A stretch of 64,000 bases of DNA from Notospermus geniculatus. Its lineage: Eukaryota > Nemertea > Pilidiophora > Heteronemertea > Lineidae. The position numbers and the translations under genes were made by a program. Positions 51,828 to 62,792 of the stretch are shown in pieces. The stretch is taken from assembly GCA_002633025.1 (NCBI GenBank), contig NMRB01000999.1, positions 82,666-146,665 on the forward strand, in the 5' to 3' direction. Within the stretch, counting starts at the first letter, position 1, and each line of letters starts with the position of its first letter. The notes under the pieces were generated by a model. It made no database searches and had not been told where the DNA came from. It saw only the letters and a list, made by a program, of their open reading frames with translations.

Positions 51828-52470
51828 AAAGCTGAACTTAATAGATATAAACCCCAAGCGGCAGAGGTAGAAATTACAAACAACCATCCGCCATGTTTTG
51901 AACAGCCACCAAACATCATACACCCTCTCGGACGGTCACAGTTGGTTTCACTTGCCACCACGCTCTTGAACAGTAAAGATCTCAGCACAGCTGTCAAATG
52001 AGAAAAAACGAAAAATAATCCGTGACAGTACCAAGATTCGAACCCACACACCCCTGATCGATTGGCGATCCTTTTTCTGTATGCGCCACGAAGACTGCTT
52101 GCTTGCACAGCGGCAATTCCGATCGCTTTATTTCCTCATGGAGATCTTCAAAACTACAACGGCTTTTACTGTAGATCGGCGCCGTTGTATGCAAGCAGTC
52201 TTCGTGGCGCAAATAGAAAGAGGTCGGCCAACTGGTCAGGGGTTGGTGGGTTCGAATCTCGGAACCATCAAAGATTATTTTTCTTTTTTTCTCATCTGGC
52301 GGTTGTGCTGAGATCTTTACTGTTCAAGAGCGTGGTGACGAGTGAAACCAACTGTGACCGTCCGAGAGGGTGTATTCATGTTCGGTGGCTGTTCAAAACA
52401 TGGCGGATGGTTGTTTGTAATTTCTACCTCTGCCGCTTGGGGTTTATATCTATTAAGTTCAGCTTTAAGG
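51828..52470. mobile_element. Long foldback with tRNA-like ends
   Basis: AAGCTGAACTTAATAGATAT on the left arm is mirrored at 52443-52465. The inner arms carry GGTTCGAATCTCGG-type B-box sequence on both sides of the loop (about 52100-52185). Confidence 0.75.
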
Positions 52471-52609
52471 ACAGCAGATTTCAGTCCCGAATTTGTTATG
52501 TCTGTTGATGTCGATCATAAGCAATCAATGCAACTAAGGGGTAATGTCTATCCATCCTAAACTATTAGATAAGAAGTAGGGGACCTGTCCATCCTACCGG
52601 TACACAATG

Positions 52610-52766
52610 GGCTGTATGCGTGAAACGAAGATTACCGGGTATCTTGAACTCAGGTTGAACCACAACTTTTCAATTGTTCAGGTTTGCCAGGGCATGATGT
52701 GACAATGGAAAAGTTGTGGCTCAACCTGAGTTTAAGATAATCTTCGCTTCGTGCATTCAGCCCAAT
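52610..52766. mobile_element. GGGC(T)GTATGC MITE copy
   Basis: GGGCTGTATGCGTGAAACGA at the left and TTCGTGCATTCAGCCC at the right; same inner stem as the other GGGCCGTATGCACC MITEs. Confidence 0.75.
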
Positions 52767-53089
52767 GGGGTAAATCAAAGCCAAGAGAGACATGTGCGTC
52801 ATGTACAACTGGCTGTTTAAACACCAGAGATAGTACTTTTATGAAAACTACATAATTTGTTGAAAGACCAAAGTGTGGTTGACAAGGTATACAGTGGAAA
52901 GGACACCTCTGGGACTGACAAATGCTGTCTTCAATTGAGAGGTGTCCTGATTAGAGAGGTCAAAATGAATAGAAATAGTCCATTTGGGACTGAACTTTGG
53001 CATCCTTAACAGATGTGTCCTCCTGGAAGAGGTGTCCGCTAAGGGAGGTTCCACTGTACATGTAGATGCATTTTCATTGATCGTTACAG

Positions 53090-53230
53090 GTAATTTCCGA
53101 GCAGGGGAACAAGGAACCATTTTGAAAAAGTTGTGTAGCCGTGAACAGAAATGTCTGCAGTCATTGATGAGTGATGTGTTACGGCCGTATGTTCCAGAAT
53201 ATCTCGGGGTCGATGACAGGGATTCAGAAT
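53090..53230 (+). CDS. ITPK: ITPK exon: [16 protein letters not shown]
   Basis: Acceptor CGTTACAG, donor GTATCC. Encodes [20 protein letters not shown], then [19 protein letters not shown], matching the start of the kinase N-lobe (GSFKAAANGRILKK...DVLRPFVPAYHG). It starts with codon positions 2-3, so an upstream exon is required. Confidence 0.92.
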
Positions 53231-56200
53231 GTATCCTTCACGTGACACTGGCCTTGAACGCTTGTAAACAGAATAGATCCCTTTGCAGTTGCTGGTTCGG
53301 CAAATTAATTATGCACAGTAGGAGGAAACCAGAGCACCTGAAGGAAACCTGTACTTTCTTTATACTGTATCTACTCAGTTATAACGACAGTTCATTAAAT
53401 ATTCGCAGATCAGCGGACCACCCTTTTCACCATGTGACTGAGGTAATCGTACTCACGTGGTGTATAATAAGCAATGATCGCACTTGATCTCGATAAATGA
53501 ATATGAATAGGATTACCTGAGTCACATGATGAAAAATGCGGTCCGCGGATCTACGAATACATAATGTACTGCCGTTACAACTGAGTAAGTAGAGTGTATC
53601 ATGTCAAGAAATATGAGCTCTGACTTGGCACATTATTGACTCTTCAGACAGTGTTGGGCAGTTTGTTGTGGTGTAACCTATGTGTCAAAGATAGTTGCCC
53701 CCTGTATCATATCACTTGAGTATGGGGACAGACCTGGAATCAAACCCGGGACCTCCAGGGCTTTCATTAACTTTTTCACTACCTGGGTCATGACTTCCAC
53801 AATTTTTTTATGGAAGTCAATTTGGGAAGATGCTGGGGTCTTTAGACTTCCAGCAATTCTTTTTTGGGGTCATGACTTCTTGTTATATTTTACCGGGGTC
53901 AAATCTTCCCTTCATATGCCGCTAACGGTACGCAAGCCTGGAGTGTGTGGTTGCCATGGGCGATGGGAATCCCCATTCAGCTGCTCCAGCAAGGATTGGG
54001 TGTGTTGAAGAAAATTTGGCCGGCGCGCGACTTCCAATATCTTGATACCTGCTTCGGTTGGGGTCCTACTGGCGTAAATGGAGACTGAGTATACAGATGG
54101 GACTTCCACACTTTCTCTATCAGCGTATCATCGAATTTACCTGCGTTTTTGAGACTTCAGAGTTATTTATATTTGCGTCATTTCTGTAGTTCACATGCGT
54201 AATAGACGCCATACGCAGGCTTAATGAAAGCCCTGGACCTCAGTGTTGATGAACAGTGGTGTGGAGAGCAAAACCTGTAACCTTGCATTGCATTGTCAAC
54301 TTGAATTAATTCAAACCGCAACAATTTTAGTTGTAAGAATTAAGATACATGTAAGGGCATCCTTTCCTTAACCAGTTCCTCAGCATATATCCAAATGCAG
54401 GACCTTCTGTGTGAGTTCCGCACACCCTCCGTGATGGACTGTAAGATCGGTGTGAGGACGTATCTGGAGGAGGAACTACAGAAGGCACGGAAGAGCCCCC
54501 AACTCAGGAAGGTACGAAATCCAACGCCCTACCCTTTCTGTAGTTATGTTAACCAGGAAGTCAACTTCCAGAATCTTGCAAATTTTCGACCCCAATCGGA
54601 GTCTTCTTCAGGCTGGCACTTTCAAGTCGAGCTACCAAAAGTTACAAGTCGAACTACCAGAAGATCACACTTCTGGTAGCTCGACATGAAAGTGCCAGCC
54701 TGAAGAAGACCCCGGTTGGGGTAGAAAATTTGCAAGATTCTGGAAGTTGACTTCCTGTTTAACATCATTTTATGTGTCTACCCTTTCTGTACAAGCTTTA
54801 TCTTTGCCAAACAGTTGGTAGTACGTGTACCGGTATGTGGAACTGCTGCTGTTTCTTTTTTTGAAAAACAAAAAAAGCTATATCTTCTCTGCAACTGATT
54901 ACATTTCCAACTGTTGTCTGGGGACTCGTCTCGCCAGCTAGCCAAGATGGATGCACCCCAGGGAATATGCAAGTTCCAGATAAAATGGAATAAAAGTTTG
55001 CTCTGTATGGTTTTATGGCATGCTATTTGTGACTTTTTGTCAGTGCAAAAACATTTGGAAAACAACTTCTTTTGACGTTTTTCCATGTTGTCTATGAGTA
55101 ATGCACTGTCTGAACATTATCCGGTACTTTTCCTAGATAAGTATGAAAAGATGATGTAATTTATTACATTTCCAGGACATGTATGATAAAATGATTGAGA
55201 TTGACCCAGATGAACCAACCGAGGAAGAAAGGCAGCAGCTTGGCATCACTAAACCCCGGTACATGCAATGGAGAGAAACAACAAGTTCGACGGCATCGTT
55301 AGGATTTAGGATAGAGGGAATTAAGGTACAGTTTCCCATTTTCACATTCAACACAATAGGAACAGTCGGCCGCACGTATTGCCAAAAGATGCAGCGAAGT
55401 TCTAGCGGACCAGTACACAGGAAAGTCCATGTGATTGGTGCTCGATCAAGTGTGAATGGATCTGCTTTATGCATTGGACTGGGCCGTAGTGACACCTATT
55501 AATCAACTCACTGACAGCTCCTATTGTGTTGAAAATGGGAATAGTAAGTTACCTATGAGATTGGCGACGTTTCGAGGTGAAAATGGTGTAATAATGGTGT
55601 AATATATTCTTGATATTATATAACTGCCATCATGAAGGCGATTTCTGACGTCAAATCCTGTCATTTTCTTTCTAATTTTGTCCCGAGGGGATAAATGTGC
55701 TGAAATTGGCTGGCCCCACGGCTGAAGTTCCTCAGCAACAACTGATTGCTTGGTATAGTCCCAATGAAAAAAAATCCCTGTAAAGGTTGTTCTACATTTA
55801 AACTTACCCTACTGAAGTGATAATTATATGAGATGAAAATGCTGAAGTGTTAATGATTATTCATGTATCATGTACATGTACATAAAGGAAATGACTTTCC
55901 TCTGCATGGAAGAGTCCCCATTAACCCTCTTAAGTGTGGCTGCATGTTGTATTTATTCATCGTATCCATGACGTAACTCCGACAGTGTCCGCCATTGCTG
56001 ATGTCGCCGTAATGACGCAAAGGTGGTGGGCAAAATTCATTGCTTTTCTGAAGAAATCTGGTGGGCAAAACGTGCAACGTCACAACGTCATGTAGGCCTG
56101 GGCCTACGTCATGGATACAATGAATAGGAGGCCCTCAATTTAGTACTTAAAAAGAGTCATATTTTAACTCTTTGGGTCACAATTGGTGGCATATAACCTC

Positions 56201-59200
56201 AGTGATACTGGTATTCTTATCCAACTACCCGGTACTCGTACCCTAGATTGGCAAGTACAAGAATACATTCACCTCTCACTGTAAGAAACATCATATTCAT
56301 ACTGACAAACATTTTTCAAATTCATTCCAAGGAACAAATAAAATCTTCATAAACAAGATGACATTGTAAATGTCGAATGGTTCCCGATAGTACAGGTGCT
56401 TCTACCGGTACATGAATGGTACATTGATAGAGATCAAGGCACGTTGATAGAGGTCAGATAAAAAGGTACGGTAAAAAAGGTACCGGTAAAAAGGTACTAG
56501 GTAATAGAGGTACTAGGTAAAAAGGTACTCGGCAAAAAGGTACTAGGTAATAAAGGTACTAGGTAACAAAGGTACATCATGCCTCTGCCTGTACCTCTAC
56601 CACAGGCAGAGATATTTCAAATTATCAAGTTTGACCTTGACCTTGACCTCTGATCATCAAGGTCGTTGCATAATCGAAATGGGCATCTTCAATAACCTAA
56701 GTATGGGTGATATCATGCCTCTACCTCTACCACAGGCACAGATATTTCAAATTACCACGTTTGACCTTGACCTTGACCTCTGATCATCAAGGTCGTTGCA
56801 TAATCGAAATGGGCATCATCAATAACCTAAGTATGGGTGATATCATGCCTCTATCTCTACCACAGGCAGAGATATTTCAAATTATCAAGTTTGATATATC
56901 AAAATCTCATGATATTTCAATCACCCGGACACGTGAGGCTGAGAATTTTAACACAGTCCAGTCCTTGGATAAGCAGGCATGAACTGAGACTTGTTTCATG
57001 TTGCTCAGTTGACAATATGGCAAGTTATCTCAAAATATCAAATTTGTGATATCGATATCACCATGACCCCTACATCTCAGATCAAAAGTAATCAGTCCAT
57101 TCGATTCCTAGGGTATGAAAACCTAAGGGTAGGACTTGTTTCTGTTGCTCTAGGTGTTAAAGGAGCTGAGTTATGGCATCAGATAAAAGCGTGACGGACA
57201 AAATATCATGTCTGATATGTTGATTACATCATGATGGAGGCATCTGATGTTGAAAATGATGAGCTCATTGGATTGCCCAGGTTGACAAACCTAGGGGTAG
57301 GATGTGTTACCAGGACTGTAGCTGTTGAAGGAGATAAGATATGAAGGCGTGACAGACGGACACACACACAGATACACACACACACAGATACACACACACA
57401 CAGACACCATGACCAAAAACAATATGGTTCCCGATCTTGATGATCGGGAACCATAATGAAATGGTATCAGATGAGATGAACTAGTATCACACCCACTGCC
57501 AAACCCATTTCCGTAACACTCCCTCCAAGTTTTACATTAATCTCTCATATAACTGTAAAAACACGTCCTAGTTGAGAGAGAGATGTTGTCTTAAGTTGAT
57601 TTATGTTCTCTAAGAGATGCGTTTACATACATTATCACCCTATTACCACTGCACGTCAAGAGATAGGGTATTTTGAGGTAGAGCCTGTTGTGAAATTCCT
57701 GAGTCGGAGAGATATGCCGTCGTATCATAAAACAAAACAATGTAGAGGTTTCGGTACGTGGGTTAACATGAGTCAGAAGAAAAATGGATGATTTGTTGAT
57801 GGTGTCCTCGTTCGCTGCCACAGAGATTACAATGACTTGGCTGCCTCTTGCATTTCTTTGCGTACATGTATTTTCCGTTCGTGTCTAAACTTAAGGCGCC
57901 AGTCCACGTGAGAGTTTTCTCTCACAATTTGACTCTCTATGGGCAACTCAGCTGTAGAAAGCTTCGGGCAGTCATCAGTGTCATTGGTCTGAGCATAAAG
58001 TCATAATGAAACCAATAATGGTGAATTGCCCATTGAGAAAGCTCCACAGAGAAACTCCTCAGAGAAAATTCTCATGTGGAGAAGCACCAGTGGAGTTGTT
58101 GGGTCATACATGTATGAAAAAAGACTAGTAAATGCTTTTACTTGGATTTTGCAATACAAATGCACTAGCAGACCTGCCTACATTGTACGATTTAGCGTAT
58201 TTTGTACGCCAAAATGCGGTAATTGTACGTTGTACGATTTGAGGATCATTTCTTACGCAAAGAAAAGTCTCTCAAATACGCTGTATTTTTGTTTCGTACG
58301 ATCGGAAAACTTCAAAATAAAACAAATTTTTGCCTTCAAAGTCTCCAATATCATCCCCAAAACCTTCCCCTGGAGTTCCTGCACCCTTATTGGGGTTTCT
58401 GTATTGGTGCAAGGACATGCCCGGCCGCCAGACGCACTGGAGAAGACCGACACGTGGTTGCTCAAATTTGATCATCTGAGCACCTTACTGCACCGACCAG
58501 CTCTGCCTGGAGTGTGGTTTTGGGTTGGTTCAAAACTTGGCATTGGCATCGGCACTGACAATGGCATTGGCAGCATTCAAGAGTGGAAATCTGCCAACTT
58601 GCTCATCAGTCAGACTGGCCTCACACGTCAGCTGTTGAGTTTATAAAGGGACAGTCTGTGAGATCACTTAAAGGGGTTGTGGGCTAGATGTCCTTGCCTT
58701 GTTGTGAGCTCTCTGTGGATTCATTTCCACAGATACCTTGTTCTAAGGCAGCATTTCATGCTTTCTTTAGAAACAAGTGCAGACTGAACCAGTGGGCTGT
58801 TGATTGAAAGGCTTGAATCATGGGTTTGCAATTTTGTACACCAAAATATGCAATTGTACACTTTTTTAGTGAACTTTGCTCGTAATTGTACACCAAAATA
58901 TACGATTGTACACATTTTTGGGAAACTTCTTCCCCCAAAATTGAAAATGGGGTAGGCAGGTCTGCACTAGGGAATGCTGTACAAATCTGAAGTAAAAGCA
59001 CTTGCTAGTCTTTTATTCATATGACCCAATGTCTATCCATAACATTGGGCACTTCAAACAGTTTACTGTAGGGTGACAATACCTGCAATGTACAGCAACA
59101 GTTTGGGACCTTCAACAGTCATGAATAGACAACAACTCAGGCTCTCTTACGGCCCTAAAATTCCTAGAATTCCTACTTTTTTTTCAATCTCCCTAAAATC

Positions 59201-62200
59201 CCTAATTTTACATCCATTTTGGGCCATTCTCCCTAAATATCCCTAATTTTTGTCTTACTATTCCATGTTCTTCCGCACGCGCTGATGATGTCGAAGCAGC
59301 GTCGAGGTGCACGGCATTCACGACTACATCTGAAGATGCTCTGGATTCCATCAGTCTTCGCTGTCCCTGGATTCAACTTCAGATGTAGACCTTACAATGC
59401 CGTGCATCTCCACGTGATTTCATTATAATTACATATCTGATGTAGGTAATTCTAAAAGAGGTAAGCCAGGCGCGGATCCAGAGGGGGGATTGGGGGTTGT
59501 GACCCCCTGCTCGCCACCATCAATTGTTTTTTTTTCTTCAATACTTTGTGGCAATAAGCAAAAACACAAGAATTATAAAGCTTCTATTTTGATTCTGAGA
59601 TGCCAGGAAATCGCGTCTACAGCCTTCTATGATCTTAAAATTTTCTGGGTGAGGTCCCCCAGACCCCCCCTCGGCATGGGAATTTTCGGCCCCCGCCTGC
59701 TACAACCGCCCCCAGTGCCGCTGACTGACCCCCCTCAGCTACAAATCCTGGATCCACACCTGGGTAAGCTTTGGTTGTAAGCATGGCTTCATCCAAAGGG
59801 GACCATTTTGATCATGATTTGGCCTATAGGCCTAATGGTAAGTGTGAATACACTTTTTGAAGAGCACTTGGCGTACATCATCTGTGTATAAATCTTCGTA
59901 ATTCTGTCCTAAAATGTCCTATTTTCAAGCCATTTTATCCCTAAAAGTCCCTAAAATTTAAGTTAAAAAATCCCTAATTTTTCCCTAAAAAGTTCCTCAG
60001 GGTTGTAAGAGAGCCTGAATAACTGTATTAGAAAATTTTTCATGATTGCTATACATAGAATAGTAGCAGATGCTTTGCTGCAAATATCAAAATTTGTGCC
60101 ACCTTTATTGCTCAGAAATCAGAATTTGCATATTTCAGAGCACACTGAAAATCACAATATCAAATTTCCCTTCAACAGAAACAAGATGGTTCATCGTCAA
60201 AGGACTTCAAAACAACAAAGACCAAAGACCGCGTGAAAGAGCATCTACGTTACTTTACGAGTAATAACAGAAGTATACAGGTATTTACACTTGTTTAGGC
60301 AGATCTAGTACGGGTATTGGTTTTCGTCTGATGATACTGTGATAGGGAGGGGCAGTTGAGAGTTCGCTTGCATTCACCTGGATCACCATTGTTCCTTTAT
60401 AGGAACAGATGTAAATCAGGTGTTGATATGCAAGGCCAACATATGGTCATTATGCCTGTATGTAAATATACTGTCAGGATTCAGGACAAGCTGTACTCAT
60501 CTCTTTAGTCTATTGATTTTGAAGTGCATTTATGCAGGCAATGGTCCAGTGCAGCGATTTTGAAATGCACTAATCCCAAGGGGGCCTTGGTGCATTTACT
60601 AGTATTGAGAAATGCATTAACACAGGGCGTCGTGTAGGTGGTGCAGTGATTTTGACTAATCCAGTAGAGCTCATGGTGCTTTGATTTAGAAAGGCATTAT
60701 CGCAGCAACATAATAAAATTGGTGTTTTTATTGGTAGCCAAATAGACCGTTCTCAAATTGACGTAAACGACAAAGATCTGCGCACTTCTGCTGAAATCTC
60801 AACCAGAACCTCGGTCTGAAACTGAATGATGTAACACAGACAACCCTGCGTCAGTGACGTTGAAGACGTTGCGTCAAACTCGACCATTGCTGAATCATTG
60901 ATGGCGTCATGTCAGCCAGTTTCAGATCGAGCTTCTCGTTGAGATTTAGGGAGAAGTGCGCAGATCTGCGAATTCGAGAATCGTCTATTGGTACATGTAT
61001 TCCGTTGCCAGTCATGCCAGAAACTCGAACCTTTCCAGCCCTCTGCTCTGGCATCCTTGTCTGACCATACCCAGGAAAACTGATTAAAAATTTCTTCATT
61101 ACATTCGCCATTCGAGCTGACATAATTGAACATTTTCAGAGCACCTACATCCGTAGATTAAAAGTCCTGAGAGCCACCATGGAGAGTTCCGAGTTCTTTC
61201 GAAAGAATGAGGTAATTGCCAATTTGTCTTCAGACTCGACGAAATATTAAAAGTCGAGCGTCAGTGAGGCGATGTTTGCTTTGGAAACATTATTAAACTG
61301 TTTGTACTGAACGTCTGCTGTGCTACTGCCTGGCAGGGAGATGTTTGCCATGTGTGAAGATTTTTTAACCCTTTTACTGCCATTTGCGACAGTTTCAGAA
61401 AAATTTACATGGTTCTGAATGGGAACAAAAACCATGTCATATGTGACCCGCTCCAGCAAAAGCAGACGCTTGTCGCAACCTGAGGAAAGGGTTAACGACC
61501 TTGCAGCACAACAGCTGAAATGTACGTTGACGCCGGTTTACAATAGTAATGGACAGCAGTGACATTGGGTAAACTGATGACCAATGATGATCACATGTGA
61601 CAAGTGTCTGCTTTTGTTGGAGCGGCTCACATATAGGTGTTCGTTAAAAAGTATTCATTGTACATTGCATGTGTGGAGACTATCTCGTCACTGAAATTGG
61701 CAGCTATTACTCCTTGTTTTTGCCCAGAAATTCGTCCGAAACAAGCCGGACACTTTGTTAAAATCTTATTCACTTCTTCCAGGTTATCGGTAGTTCTTTG
61801 CTGTTCGTGCATGATGATTCTGAAAAGGCATGTGTGTGGATGATTGACTTTGGCAAAACAGTCACGTTGCCTGGAAATTTCCATATAGATCACCGGTCAC
61901 CTTGGGTAGAAGGAAACAGGTAAGAGGGAATGTAAAGATGAACCTCTGTGTGTGGCGGTCTAGGAAAACCCATCAGATGTCGCTGAATGATCAACAAGGG
62001 CTGTCAGATTGCCTGTGCATTGATCTGCTACTGTTTACCGGTTATGTAGTACGATTCAGCTGTTGAAATGTGTGGGTTCACCAAGGCCATTAACACTTTC
62101 CTCAAACGTGACATCCGACAGGTTTTCCCAGACCGCCTCAGATATTTCTGAAGTGTGGGTGATGTCGCTTCAGTCATTGAAACAACAATCGTGGCATGAC

Positions 62201-62792
62201 GTCTCGTCATTGGATTTGCTCTTGTCATCAAAGACATAAGAGAGATCACTGTTCCATTTGATTCCTCAAATTTATCGAGTTGTGAAATTTTCCAATGATA
62301 TTTCTGAAACTTGTAGAACATGAGAAAGAATTGTACTAAATTAACATCAGCACTTGATGGGCCGTATGCACCAACAAAGATTATCTTGAACTGAGGTTGA
62401 GCCACAGCTTTTCAATTGTTCAGGTTTGCCAAGGCATGATGTGACAATGGAAAAGTTGTGGCTCAGCCTGAGTTCAAGATAATCTTCATTGGTGCATACG
62501 GCTCGATTAAAGTCTGGTCCCTGTACGATCAAAGAAGGAAGCAAAAGAAAGAATATGTAATGTACACTTCCCCTTTGAGTGTAGGAAATACACTTTATTA
62601 ATATACAGTGATGCCATCTACTGACATGCCCGCACACCATCTTGCTTCATGATGTCGACAACTGATCTGTATACTGATCTTGGTTTTCCTGACCATTGTA
62701 ATTTCTTTTTCAGGGAAGATGGCTACTTGTTCGGCGTGGATAACTTGGTAGATATCTTTGAAGAAATGATACAGGAAGATTCAGAGGACTAA
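53090..62792 (+). CDS. ITPK: Inositol-trisphosphate 3-kinase, catalytic domain, partial
   Basis: The enzyme phosphorylates Ins(1,4,5)P3 to Ins(1,3,4,5)P4 in calcium signalling. Seven plus-strand exons fit: 53090-53230, 54384-54511, 55176-55325, 60179-60280, 61140-61211, 61783-61919 and 62714-62792, all with AG/GT borders and matching phases, giving about 269 residues to a TAA stop. Family motifs are visible: [17 protein letters not shown] (the PxxxDxKxG signature), [51 protein letters not shown] (metal-binding Asp) and [20 protein letters not shown]. This C-terminal catalytic region is well conserved among ITPKA/B/C; the paralogue cannot be assigned. The N-terminal part, including any calmodulin or actin-binding region, is upstream and unseen, since the first exon here starts inside a codon. 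Confidence 0.95.
53370..53605. mobile_element. Foldback in ITPK intron
   Basis: GTATCTACTCAGTTATAACG at the left mirrored by GTTACAACTGAGTAAGTAG at the right. TGCGGTCCGCGGATC/GATCAGCGGACC and GATTACCTGAGTCACATG/CATGTGACTGAGGTAATC pair inside. Confidence 0.75.
53756..54235. mobile_element. CAGGG-TIR element with 6 bp duplication
   Basis: CAGGGCTTTCATTAA and TTAATGAAAGCCCTG are flanked by GACCTC at 53750-53755 and 54236-54241. It interrupts a tRNA-like sequence with B box GGGTTTGATTCC on minus. Internal GGGTCATGACTTCC repeats; no ORF. Confidence 0.75.
54384..54511 (+). CDS. ITPK: ITPK exon: PxxxDxKxG motif
   Basis: Acceptor GTTCCTCAG, donor GTACGA. Encodes [38 protein letters not shown] and QLRK. 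The split codon with the previous exon reads Ser. Contains the inositol polyphosphate kinase signature. Confidence 0.95.
54549..54766. mobile_element. Near-perfect foldback in ITPK intron
   Basis: GTTAACCAGGAAGTCAACTT at the left mirrored by AAGTTGACTTCCTGTTTAAC at the right, pairing through CTGAAGAAGACYCCG and TTCTGGTAG. It begins 38 bp after an ITPK exon. Confidence 0.8.
55176..55325 (+). CDS. ITPK: ITPK exon: KPRYMQWRE to LGFRIEGIK
   Basis: Acceptor CATTTCCAG, donor GTACAG, 150 bp in phase 0. Encodes [18 protein letters not shown], then [20 protein letters not shown] and RIEGIK, part of the IP3-binding region. Confidence 0.95.
55502..56454. other. ITPK intron, nothing recognised
   Basis: AT-rich intron; no element ends or additional exons identified. 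Confidence 0.4.
56455..56580. repeat. GGTACTAGGTAAAAA minisatellite
   Basis: About eight imperfect 15-16 bp units (AAAAGGTACTAGGTAA and variants, one GGTACCGGTAAA). Confidence 0.8.
56587..56980. repeat. 130 bp tandem repeat, about 2.5-3 copies
   Basis: CTCTACCACAGGCAGAGATA recurs about every 130 bp (about 56597, 56727, 56857). Units include TTTGACCTTGACCTTGACCT and TCATCAAGGTCGTTGCATAA; the last is truncated. Confidence 0.85.
57358..57410. repeat. (CA)n/ACACAGAT microsatellite
   Basis: ACACACACAGATACACACAC repeats over about 50 bp. Confidence 0.9.
58101..59027. mobile_element. GGGTCATA MITE split by a later insertion
   Basis: Left half 58101-58168 and right half 58965-59027 together rebuild the 118 bp MITE seen at 36876-36993. 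The 58169-58964 element lies between. Confidence 0.85.
58169..58964. mobile_element. CAGACCTGCCTAC-TIR element, 796 bp, 6 bp duplication
   Basis: CAGACCTGCCTAC and GTAGGCAGGTCTG, flanked by CACTAG on both sides (58163-58168, 58965-58970). Internal TTGTACGATT and AATTGTACACCAAAATA motifs repeat near both ends. A 206-codon open reading crosses its left border and is not a gene. Non-autonomous. Confidence 0.85.
59139..60016. mobile_element. CAGGCTCTCTTAC-TIR element with nested MITE
   Basis: CAGGCTCTCTTACGGCCCT at the left, AGGGTTGTAAGAGAGCCTG at the right. CCCTAAAATYCCTAA motifs repeat inside both ends. The GCGGATCC MITE (59470-59762) lies inside it. No clear target duplication. Confidence 0.75.
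59470..59762. mobile_element. GCGGATCCAG MITE, copy 3
   Basis: CAGGCGCGGATCCAGAGG at the left, CTGGATCCACACCTG at the right, with a CCCCC-rich interior. Confidence 0.7.
60179..60280 (+). CDS. ITPK: ITPK exon: [11 protein letters not shown]
   Basis: Acceptor TTCAACAG, donor GTATTT, 34 codons in phase 0. Encodes [20 protein letters not shown] and [11 protein letters not shown], the IP3-lobe segment. Confidence 0.92.
61140..61211 (+). CDS. ITPK: ITPK exon: [20 protein letters not shown]
   Basis: Acceptor CATTTTCAG, donor GTAATT, 24 codons. Corresponds to RLQQIRDTLEVSEFFRRHE in vertebrates. Confidence 0.92.
61783..61919 (+). CDS. ITPK: ITPK exon: SSLLFVHD and IDFGKT
   Basis: Acceptor CTTCTTCCAG, donor GTAAGA. 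Encodes [31 protein letters not shown] and [10 protein letters not shown]. The SSLL and IDF motifs are hallmarks of inositol polyphosphate kinases; the Asp of IDF binds the metal. Confidence 0.95.
61953..62142. mobile_element. GGCGGTCTRGGAAAACC MITE, second copy
   Basis: GGCGGTCTAGGAAAACCCAT at the left and AGGTTTTCCCAGACCGCC at the right; reverse relative to 4203-4393. Lies 34 bp after an ITPK donor. Confidence 0.75.
62358..62505. mobile_element. GGGCCGTATGCACC MITE copy in last ITPK intron
   Basis: GGGCCGTATGCACCAACAAA at the left, TTGGTGCATACGGCTC at the right, with the GAACTGAGGTTGAGCCACA inner stem. Confidence 0.8.
62714..62792 (+). CDS. ITPK: ITPK last exon and stop
   Basis: Acceptor TCTTTTTCAG. 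Completes Arg, then [20 protein letters not shown] and EDSED before TAA at 62790-62792. Confidence 0.95.

Noticed and set aside
58026-58646. 206-residue ORF
   Set aside because: It crosses the border between a split MITE and a later insertion, with no family resemblance or codon bias.
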